Assembly (NCBI GenBank): GCA_003510135.1
Contig: DOKY01000014.1
Coordinates: 1,581-22,793 of the forward strand
DNA: 21,213 nt
Direction of reading: 5' to 3'
Source of the DNA: Pseudothermotoga sp.
GTDB lineage: Bacteria > Thermotogota > Thermotogae > Thermotogales > DSM-5069
A program made the position numbers and the translations under genes. Position 1 is the stretch's first letter. Every line of letters begins with the position of its first letter. Shown piece after piece: positions 15,108 through 21,213 of the stretch. Below the pieces are notes generated by a model, which did not search any database, was not told where the DNA came from, and was given only the letters and a program-made list of their open reading frames with translations.

Positions 15108-15914
15108 ATGAAGTTCAAAAGGTATCTTTTGACCGCATTCGCACTTGCATTGGCTTTGGTTTACCTGATTCCACTCATATGGATGACTCTCGCTTCTTTT
15201 CAAAGCGAAAAAGACATATTGGCCAGCAAGTGGATACCAAGCAAATGGTTCGTGGAAAACTACAAGATAATCCTGCAGAGGGCGAAGTTGAGGACTTGGT
15301 TCGTGAACAGCTTGATCTCAGCCACGGGAGCCACGGTCGGAATACTTTTGGTCTGCATCCCAGCCGCTTACGCCGTGAGTCGTATGGAATTTCCCGGAAG
15401 GAAAATTCTCTATCTCCTCTCGCTCACAGGCTTCATGATACCCACTCAGGCCATCGCGATACCTCTGTATCTGTTGGTCAGAAAGTTTGGACTCGTGAAC
15501 AACCTCTTGGGAATCATAATCCCCGCCTTGCCTTCTTCCATGGCCGTGTTCATACTCTCTCAGTTCATGAAGGCCATACCTTTGGATTATGAAGAAGCCG
15601 CTCGTCTGGATGGAGCCAGTGAACTGGATGTGATGCTGAAGGTGATTCTGCCCATGTCGCTTCCCGCAGTGGTGACGGTGACCGTCCTTCACTTCACCTG
15701 GACCTGGAACGACTTCTTCTGGCCTTTGATAGTGATGACTTCAGATAAGATGTACACCCTGCCAGTGGGATTGGTGGCGCTGGCTGCATCCGATGTGAAC
15801 ATACGCTACGGACCCATAATGGCAGCGAACGTTTTGGCATCCTTGCCCGTGATAGCAGTTTACATATTCTTGCAGAGATACTTGACGCGCGGAGTGGTAC
15901 TGAGTCTCAGGTGA
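15108..15914 (+). CDS. Sugar ABC transporter permease (MalG/UgpE type)
   Basis: 268 residues, with the usual MalG-type layout of about six membrane helices. The first is residues 7-27 (LTAFALALALVYLIPLIW), followed by the periplasmic segment with SEKDILASKWIPSKW. The EAA loop is YEEAARLDGASELDVMLKV, with E163-A164-A165 and D168-G169, then ILPMSLPAVV. The C-terminus LQRYLTRGVVLSLR is typical of the family. The start codon follows the upstream permease stop without a gap, so translation is coupled. It pairs with the preceding permease. Confidence 0.94.
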   Translation: MKFKRYLLTAFALALALVYLIPLIWMTLASFQSEKDILASKWIPSKWFVENYKIILQRAKLRTWFVNSLISATGATVGILLVCIPAAYAVSRMEFPGRKILYLLSLTGFMIPTQAIAIPLYLLVRKFGLVNNLLGIIIPALPSSMAVFILSQFMKAIPLDYEEAARLDGASELDVMLKVILPMSLPAVVTVTVLHFTWTWNDFFWPLIVMTSDKMYTLPVGLVALAASDVNIRYGPIMAANVLASLPVIAVYIFLQRYLTRGVVLSLR

Positions 15915-15926
15915 GGGGTGATCGCT

Positions 15927-18275
15927 TTGAGGCTGAAGCTGAACGAAGGTTGGCGCTTTTCGTTGGATGGAGTTCACTTCGTTGAGGTGAAGTTACCTCA
16001 CGAGGTGCTCTGGGAAAACGTGAAGGAAAAGGTGAAACATGTGGTATACGAAAAGAAGCTGGATCTGAGAGGTTACGAGAAAAAAAGGATACTTCTTCAC
16101 TTTCATGGTGTAGATTACATCGCAAGAATTTTCGTGAATGACTCTGAAGTCTTTCAGCATGAGGGTGGCTACGACGACTTCAAGGTGGACATCACAAGAC
16201 AACTGAAATTCAACGGGAACGACGTGGTGAAGGTCTTGGTTTCAGACGTGGATCTTTCAGAGAGATCCGACGTTGTCGCAGGCAAACAAGATTGGTACGG
16301 GAACGCCTGTGGAATCATTCAGCAGGTCGAGCTCTGGATCGTCGATGAAGTTCATGTCGACTCAATGAAAGCCTTTCCCAGAAAGGACCTCAAGAGCGTA
16401 GATTGTGAGGTACGCTTCTCGGATGGAACGTGCCACGAGTTCGAAGTGTTCCTCTTAGATCCTTTTGGAAAGGAAGTTCTGCGGGAAAAGATCAAACAGA
16501 GCAGATTCACACTACAGCTCGAGAATGCCTTGACTTGGGACCTCTCACATCCCTACCTTTACAAATTCATCGTTGAATTCAACGACGAAAGGATCGAAAC
16601 CAGATTTGGGTTCAGATACATCGAAACACGAGATGACAAGATCCTTCTGAACGGTGAACCTGTTTACATCTTCGGCGCGCTCGATCAAAACTTCTATGCA
16701 GACACGCACTACACGCTCCCAGATCGCGAAAGGCTCCTTGACGAGATGCTCAAAGCCAAGGAAATGGGTCTAAATCTTCTAAGATACCACGTGAAGATAC
16801 CAGATCAAGACTATCTGGAAGTGGCAGACGAGTTGGGAATCTTGGTTTGGATGGATTTACCTTACGCGAGGCAACTGGACGAGAAAGGGAGAAACTATTT
16901 AGAAAAACTTCTTGAAAACGTTTTGAATCGATATGCAAATCACCCATCCTTCGTGATGCTCAGTCTGATCAACGAAACGTGGGGGGTTGACCTTACCGAA
17001 AACGCCACAGAGGAAACGAAAGAGTGGATCAGAAAATTCTACGAGAAGGCCAAGACTCTGGATCCAACACGTTTGTACGTGGACAATTCGGCTTGTCCTT
17101 GGAACTACCACGTGGTTTCGGACGTGGACGACTATCATTTCTACAACGCCTTTCCGTACCACAACGAGCAGTGGAAGAAACGGATCGAAGACTTCGCGAC
17201 GGATAACTACAAGACTTTCTTTGAACCACCGAATCGCAAGCTTCCAAAGATCGTTTCCGAGTTCGGTGTGTGGGGCCTGTCCGATCCAAAAGCTTGGATT
17301 GGAGAATGGTCGAATTTTCCCATCACCGTCATGGGCAACAGTTTTGAAGGCTCTGAACCTGTGAGGGCGATAGAGGAGATGGTTGAATTTCACAACATCG
17401 ATGATCTCATCTATCAGGCGCAACTTCATCAATTCTTGGGATTGAAATACCAAGCGGAAGTGATGCGTCTTTATCCTTCGATCAGTGGATACGTCATCAC
17501 AGAGTTTTCCGACATAGCGTGGGAAGCCAACGGTCTTTTGGACTACAACAGATCGCCCAAATCCTTCCACCATCTGATGAAAACCATAAACCAACCAATC
17601 GTTTGCATCATACCCAACCACAGATCGTTACTGCTCGAAGGACAAATGTATGAGGCAGAAGTGTACTTAGCGAACAACACTTCAAAAAAGTTCGAAGTGA
17701 CTCTCGTGGTGAGAACTGAAAGAAATATCTTGAAACAGACTCGAGTGGAAACAAAACCTTGGTCTGTGGAGAAAATCACAGACGTGAAGGCACAACTCGA
17801 ACCTAACGCTCAGAACGTCTTCGTGGAACTGCTCGAAGGAGAAAGATTGTTGAGCCGAAACTTTTATCCGATCATGGTCCTTCGCGAGAACAAGAGGGCT
17901 TTGGATATAGTCTGGGTGAACAAGGAAAATTTTTCGGACGAAGAGTTGCTGTGTATGAGGGAAGATGAGAAGATCTACGGTATGTTGGATTTTTCAGGTG
18001 ATTGGCTGAGCGCCATAACGATATTCAACACGAAGAGACAGCTGAACATCGCCGCACTGCTATGGGATCTTGGAGAGTTGGCAACAGCGAATCTGCTTGT
18101 GCCTAAGACTTTCGGCCCGATCAGCTCACAGAATTCTTTGATCAGCAAGATCATAGGCTGGGGTTACGCCGTCGCATCGCTCTTGTACGTGAGGGAGGGC
18201 AAAGAAGGTGAGCGAATCTTAACAACACTGAAGGAGTGTGAGGTTTCGAAACGATTGATCGAAGAGATCGTTTGA
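15927..18275 (+). CDS. Glycoside hydrolase family 2 protein (beta-glycosidase)
   Basis: 782 residues from TTG 15927. An N-terminal jelly-roll domain (about 1-140; HFHGVDYIARIFVNDSEVF, HEGGYDDFKVDIT) is followed by an Ig-like domain (about 140-240). A TIM barrel follows (about 240-535), then a roughly 245-residue C-terminal region I do not recognise. The expected retaining pair is visible: acid/base E350 in LSLINETWGVDL and nucleophile E445 in PKIVSEFGVWG, 95 residues apart, usual for the family. There is no signal peptide, so it acts in the cytoplasm on an imported glycoside. I prefer TTG 15927 because GAGGGGTGA precedes it by five bases; the in-frame GTG at 15918 lies inside that site. Substrate is uncertain: beta-mannosidase, galactosidase, glucuronidase or exo-glucosaminidase are all GH2 activities. 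A NagB remnant nearby favours amino sugars only weakly. Confidence 0.9.
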   Translation: MRLKLNEGWRFSLDGVHFVEVKLPHEVLWENVKEKVKHVVYEKKLDLRGYEKKRILLHFHGVDYIARIFVNDSEVFQHEGGYDDFKVDITRQLKFNGNDVVKVLVSDVDLSERSDVVAGKQDWYGNACGIIQQVELWIVDEVHVDSMKAFPRKDLKSVDCEVRFSDGTCHEFEVFLLDPFGKEVLREKIKQSRFTLQLENALTWDLSHPYLYKFIVEFNDERIETRFGFRYIETRDDKILLNGEPVYIFGALDQNFYADTHYTLPDRERLLDEMLKAKEMGLNLLRYHVKIPDQDYLEVADELGILVWMDLPYARQLDEKGRNYLEKLLENVLNRYANHPSFVMLSLINETWGVDLTENATEETKEWIRKFYEKAKTLDPTRLYVDNSACPWNYHVVSDVDDYHFYNAFPYHNEQWKKRIEDFATDNYKTFFEPPNRKLPKIVSEFGVWGLSDPKAWIGEWSNFPITVMGNSFEGSEPVRAIEEMVEFHNIDDLIYQAQLHQFLGLKYQAEVMRLYPSISGYVITEFSDIAWEANGLLDYNRSPKSFHHLMKTINQPIVCIIPNHRSLLLEGQMYEAEVYLANNTSKKFEVTLVVRTERNILKQTRVETKPWSVEKITDVKAQLEPNAQNVFVELLEGERLLSRNFYPIMVLRENKRALDIVWVNKENFSDEELLCMREDEKIYGMLDFSGDWLSAITIFNTKRQLNIAALLWDLGELATANLLVPKTFGPISSQNSLISKIIGWGYAVASLLYVREGKEGERILTTLKECEVSKRLIEEIV

Positions 18276-18308
18276 TGTTTCTGCTATATTATTGGCAAGG
18301 TGATGGGT

Positions 18309-19310
18309 GTGAGGAAATACATAACGATGAAAGACATCGCCGAAAAGGCTGGCGTTTCTGTGAACACCGTTTCAAGGGTTCTGAACAACAAACCCGATAT
18401 AAGCAAACAGACGCGCGAAAATGTACTGAGGATCGCCAAGCAACTGGGCTACATAAAGAACATAACTGCATCTTCGTTGCGCAACAATCAAACCAAAATA
18501 GTCGGTGTCATACTCGAAGACATCACGAATTTGTTCTTTGCTGAAGTTATGAAAGGCATGGAGGCCGCGGCAAGGAAGTACGGCTATCAGCTGTTGCTCA
18601 TGAACACCGGGACAGATGCGAAGAAACAGAGAGAAGCCATACAGACGCTCTTGGAACGCAGGGTCGAAGGCATACTGATCACACCCACGGAGGATGGCCT
18701 GAGCGACTTTGAAAGACTTTCTCACATCAACGTTCCCGTGGTGATCGTTGGAAGACACATCGAACGATTACAACTCGATGAGATACACAGCGACGAGGTC
18801 AAAGGGGGCTATCTGGCCACAAAGCATTTGCTGTCTAAGGGTAGGAAGAAGATCCTTTTGATAAATTCCATACCAGAGAACTCCGCCGCGAGGATGAGAG
18901 AAGAAGGTTACAGGAAAGCTCTGCGCGAGGCGAATGTTCATCTCCCCGAAGATTACATCACCGTATCGTCCGAGCCCAACATGGAAGCTGGCTATCACGC
19001 CGTTTTTAAGGCGATCGAGAAGAAGCTGGACTTTGACGGCATTTTCTGCTACAACGACATGTTCGCCTTCGGTGCGATGAGGGCACTCGAAGAACTCGGT
19101 AAGAGAGTGCCTCAGGATGTTGCGGTAGTCGGCTATGACGATGTGGCATTCGCTTCCTACTACAGACCAGCGCTCACCACGATCAGGATAAACAAGTTCG
19201 GTATGGGGTTTGAGGCTTTCAAACTTTTGCTGCAAAAATTGAGTGGCAGGAGAAAAAAGCCCAAACGTGTGGTGCTGGACGTCGAACTCATCGCGCGAGA
19301 GTCGGCGTGA
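18309..19310 (+). CDS. LacI-family transcriptional repressor
   Basis: 333 residues from GTG 18309. The DNA-binding helix-turn-helix is at residues 7-26 (MKDIAEKAGVSVNTVSRVLN). A hinge follows at about 50-58 (ITASSLRNN), then a sugar-binding periplasmic-type domain from TKIVGVILEDITNLFFAEV to the end, including GILITPTEDG and VAVVGYDDVAFASYY. AAGGTGA sits five bases before this GTG; upstream in-frame starts at 18300 and 18303 overlap that site. An extended -10 (TGCTATATT, about 18282-18290) after the GH2 gene may give it its own weak promoter. It lies 33 bases after the GH2 stop and probably represses the transporter operon through the palindrome at 12847. The effector is unknown, likely the imported sugar or its product. 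Confidence 0.93.
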   Translation: MRKYITMKDIAEKAGVSVNTVSRVLNNKPDISKQTRENVLRIAKQLGYIKNITASSLRNNQTKIVGVILEDITNLFFAEVMKGMEAAARKYGYQLLLMNTGTDAKKQREAIQTLLERRVEGILITPTEDGLSDFERLSHINVPVVIVGRHIERLQLDEIHSDEVKGGYLATKHLLSKGRKKILLINSIPENSAARMREEGYRKALREANVHLPEDYITVSSEPNMEAGYHAVFKAIEKKLDFDGIFCYNDMFAFGAMRALEELGKRVPQDVAVVGYDDVAFASYYRPALTTIRINKFGMGFEAFKLLLQKLSGRRKKPKRVVLDVELIARESA

Positions 19311-19341
19311 GTCATGACTTCAAGTTCACAGTCAGGCACGC

Positions 19342-19681
19342 TTTGTTAACCTGTGGATCAGCTTTAAATTCGTTGACGGGGACACAAAGGTTGCCTCCTC
19401 TTGAGAAACATGTTTCGCATCTCCATTTACAAAACAAGTGAAGAGATGGGTCTTGCTGCAGCTTTCGAGAAGTGCCAACCCACGCGATAACTCTGACCGT
19501 GCCTGCCATACTGAGCGCCGAGAAGATTCTGTGCATAGTGCCCCGCGAGAGAAAGAAAGAGATAGTTCTCCGAACTCTGGAAGGTCCCATCACGGCTGAA
19601 CGTCCTGCAAGCTTTTTGAGAAGACATCGCGATGTTCATCTCTTTCTGGACGCAGAGAGTGCTTCGCTGTTGCCTGGATGA
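19342..19681 (+). pseudogene. Decayed C-terminal half of a NagB-type glucosamine-6-phosphate deaminase gene
   Basis: From 19472 the frame reads VPTHAITLTVPAILSAEK, LCIVPRERKKEIVLRTLEGP, ITAERPASFLRRHRDVHLFL, DAESASLLPG and then a stop. This is the C-terminus of the NagB/phosphogluconolactonase-like deaminase family. Upstream, family features continue in broken frames. FVNLWISFKFVDGDTKVA from 19342 resembles the FNDPP...VKV region and ends in TGA at 19402. ETC and KQV follow. A one-base shift near 19441-19445 then leads to DG and REVPTH. The 5' half is absent: lacI ends at 19310. The intact enzyme (about 240-260 residues) converts glucosamine-6-phosphate to fructose-6-phosphate. So this was once the downstream gene of the lacI operon. 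Family match is by memory of conserved motifs, not by a search. Confidence 0.78.
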
Positions 19682-19701
19682 AACAACACACTTACCACTG
19701 A

Positions 19702-19730
19702 GGCGAGCTTCAAGCTCGCCTTATTTCTTA
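19702..19730 (+). terminator. Intrinsic terminator after the NagB remnant
   Basis: GGCGAGCT (19702-19709) pairs perfectly with AGCTCGCC (19713-19720) around a TCA loop, extended by A19701-T19721. A T-rich tail (TTATTTCTTATT) follows. It would end transcripts of the sugar locus and shields the dehydrogenase gene. Confidence 0.85.
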
Positions 19731-19862
19731 TTACTGCACCCAGAGAGAGCGCTTCGCGATTTATTTTCAGCATCGCGATATCTATTCAAACCCCCTCGTT
19801 TCATGGAGTAGAAGGTTCATCTAAAGGCATTTTGTACGTTTAAGCTAACAATAGGCTTGAGC

Positions 19863-19892
19863 TTGACTTGATGTATTAAAATGTGGTAACCT
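19863..19892 (+). promoter_or_regulatory. Possible promoter of the diaminopimelate dehydrogenase gene
   Basis: TTGACT (19863-19868) is a good -35 box, but the partner 18 bases on (TAACCT, 19887-19892) is weak. TAAAAT at 19877-19882 is a better -10 but has only a poor -35. A promoter is expected here because a terminator lies upstream. Apart from these boxes I see only short TCGCGA-containing repeats between 19731 and 19940. Confidence 0.35.
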
Positions 19893-19940
19893 ATGTTTCG
19901 AGGAGTTCATCGGTGTGTTGCACAGAAAGCGAGGGGGAAG

Positions 19941-20849
19941 ATGGAGAAGATCAAAGTGGCCGTAGTCGGCATGGGAAACGTCGGAAGGTACGTGCTTCAA
20001 GCTGTCAGAGAATCACAAGACATGGAAGCTGTGGGAATCGTTGAAATTCCAGAACGAGTGAGTCAAATTTCGAGTCAGATCACAGACCTACCTGTCACGA
20101 GCAACGTGGAAGAACTTGAAAAACCTGACGTCGCGATCTTGGCGATCGACAGTCGTGCTGTGCCGAGCGTCGCTCCAAGTTTTCTCTACAAAGGCATCAA
20201 CACAATCGACGCGTACGACATACATGGCGCTGAGGGGGCGCTCAGACTGAAGAAACAGCTCGACGAGATAGCAAAGGAGAACAATTGTGTTGCGATCATA
20301 TCTGCGGGTTGGGACCCCGGAACCGATTCGCTCATCAGAGCCGTCATGCAGATCATCGCGCCGAAGGGTATGACTTGTACGAACTTCGGTCCAGGCATGA
20401 GCATGGGTCACACCGTGGCTGTGAAGAGGATCAAGGGAGTGAAGGATGCCGTTTCGATCACTTGTCCGAAGGGCATGGGCATGCACATGAGGCTCGTGTA
20501 CGTGGAATTAGAGGACGGATACGATTTCGACGAAGTGGCGAAGAAGATCTCGGAAGATCCATACTTCTGTCACGATGAAGTTTACATAAATCAAGTCAGC
20601 ACTGTGAAGGACTTGATAGACATGGGTCATTCCGTGAAAATAGAAAGGAAAGGAACTTCCGCAGGTGCTTGCAATCAAAGGATGGAATACCACATGTCAG
20701 TGAACAACCCAGCTGCAACGGCACAGGTTATGGTTGCAGCAGCTCGTGCAAGTGTGAAGCAAAAGCCCGGTTGTTACACGTTACTCGAGATACCTTTGAT
20801 AGACTTACTGCTTGGAGAGAAGGACGAGCTGATCTGTAAGTTATTGTGA
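19941..20849 (+). CDS. ddh: meso-Diaminopimelate D-dehydrogenase
   Basis: 302 residues from ATG 19941. NADPH-dependent enzyme that interconverts meso-diaminopimelate with tetrahydrodipicolinate and ammonia, a one-step shortcut in lysine synthesis. The nucleotide-binding motif is KVAVVGMGNVGRY (G10, G12, G15). Family-specific stretches are DAYDIHG, SAGWDPGTDSL, NFGPGMSMGHTVAVKRIKGV, HMRLVYVELEDGYDF, SEDPYFCHDE and IERKGTSAGACNQRMEYHMS. I choose 19941 because GAGGGGG (19931-19937) precedes it and the protein then begins just before the Rossmann fold. An in-frame ATG at 19893 lacks a ribosome binding site and overlaps the possible promoter. It stands alone between the sugar locus and a peptide-transporter gene 34 bases downstream. 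No other lysine gene is in view. Confidence 0.9.
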   Translation: MEKIKVAVVGMGNVGRYVLQAVRESQDMEAVGIVEIPERVSQISSQITDLPVTSNVEELEKPDVAILAIDSRAVPSVAPSFLYKGINTIDAYDIHGAEGALRLKKQLDEIAKENNCVAIISAGWDPGTDSLIRAVMQIIAPKGMTCTNFGPGMSMGHTVAVKRIKGVKDAVSITCPKGMGMHMRLVYVELEDGYDFDEVAKKISEDPYFCHDEVYINQVSTVKDLIDMGHSVKIERKGTSAGACNQRMEYHMSVNNPAATAQVMVAAARASVKQKPGCYTLLEIPLIDLLLGEKDELICKLL

Positions 20850-20883
20850 ATTTGGCCTACAACTTTGTTGAGGGGGTGTTCTC

Positions 20884-21213
20884 ATGAAGAGAGTTCTTCT
20901 GGTAGCGGTTTTGGTCTTCGCCGCGGTGATGCTCTTCGCACAAGCGCCGAAAAGGGGTGGCACTCTGTACGACTATTTCACCACCGACAGAATGACATTC
21001 GATGCCCAGGAAGACACGACATTGCAGACTTATGCTTTGGCGAGGCTCTTGTTCAGCACGCTGGTCAGGTACAAGGGCGATACTCTGGAACTCGAACCAG
21101 ACCTGCTCGTGAAGATGCCCGAAATTTCTGCGGATGGAAGAGTGTACACGTTCGAGCTGAAGAAAGGCATTAAATTCCACGATGGCAAAACGGAACTCAC
21201 GAGTGATGATGTG
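20884..21213 (+). CDS. ABC transporter substrate-binding protein (family 5, peptide/oligosaccharide type), 3' end cut by window edge
   Basis: The first 110 codons are in the window and remain open to the right edge. A signal peptide (MKRVLLVAVLVFAAVMLFAQ, with cleavage near FA-QA) has no lipobox cysteine. The mature start KRGGTLYDYF, then LFSTLVRYKGDTLELEPDLL, KMPEISADGRVYTFELKKGI and KFHDGKTELTSDDV are classic for SBP_bac_5 (OppA/DppA type). In Thermotogae such receptors bind either peptides or oligosaccharides, so the ligand is open. GAGGGGGTG precedes the ATG. It begins only 34 bases after ddh with no terminator visible between, so some co-transcription is possible. Confidence 0.92.
   Translation, partial: MKRVLLVAVLVFAAVMLFAQAPKRGGTLYDYFTTDRMTFDAQEDTTLQTYALARLLFSTLVRYKGDTLELEPDLLVKMPEISADGRVYTFELKKGIKFHDGKTELTSDDV

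Noticed and set aside
19312..19639. Minus-strand frames of 93 and 70 residues in the lacI-ddh gap
   Set aside because: The plus strand carries recognisable NagB C-terminal sequence over the same bases, so these are shadows.
19893..19940. Sixteen-residue N-terminal extension of diaminopimelate dehydrogenase, or a leader peptide, at 19893-19940
   Set aside because: No ribosome binding site before ATG 19893, no family similarity, and no lysine-codon run or terminator that would suggest attenuation.
1..21213. tRNA, rRNA, CRISPR array, insertion sequence or phage genes
   Set aside because: I saw no cloverleaf-like segments, no regular repeat-spacer arrays and no transposase or integrase motifs.

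Overview
The window looks like a chromosomal segment of a thermophilic member of the Thermotogae, most likely a Pseudothermotoga-type genome. The reasons are close protein-level resemblance to remembered Thermotoga proteins (short ArgH, ArgB and ArgD with Thermotoga-like N-termini), heavy AGA/AGG use for arginine, strong GGTGA-type ribosome binding sites, tightly overlapping operons, and sugar ABC transporters that lack a linked ATPase gene. Base composition is about half G+C by eye. Assignment to species is inference.

Layout. (1) 1-974, minus strand: the front part of a sugar-type ABC substrate-binding protein that runs off the left edge, with its promoter near 1006. (2) 975-1439: a divergent regulatory region. 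Its right half holds a very good sigma-70 promoter (1188-1216) and a leader RNA upstream of argG. (3) 1440-12622: one long operon, argG-argH-argC-argJ-argB-argD-carA-carB. Genes overlap or are separated by at most 14 bases. It covers arginine synthesis from glutamate via acetylated intermediates, plus carbamoyl-phosphate synthase; only ornithine carbamoyltransferase (argF) is missing. (4) 12915-19310: a carbohydrate locus with a substrate-binding protein, two permeases, a glycoside hydrolase family 2 enzyme and a LacI-family repressor. It is preceded by a palindromic LacI-type operator inside the promoter. (5) 19342-19681: the decayed C-terminal half of a NagB-type glucosamine-6-phosphate deaminase gene, followed by an intact terminator. 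(6) 19941-20849: meso-diaminopimelate dehydrogenase. (7) 20884 to the right edge: the start of a family 5 (peptide-type) ABC substrate-binding protein.

The most interesting feature is the argG leader (about 1223-1439). It encodes a 32-33 residue peptide with seven arginines. Three consecutive Arg codons sit just before a hairpin, and two more lie inside that hairpin. A 12-base segment of the peptide gene (1320-1331) can pair, with one bulged G, with 1368-1380. That pairing would destroy the 5' arm of a perfect intrinsic terminator (1375-1411) just ahead of argG. This is the layout of ribosome-mediated transcription attenuation sensing charged Arg-tRNA. I do not know of a described example for a bacterial arginine operon of this kind; that novelty needs a literature and homology check.

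The second theme is a sugar-use locus whose last gene has decayed. The remnant hints that the transporter and GH2 enzyme once fed, or still feed, amino-sugar catabolism.
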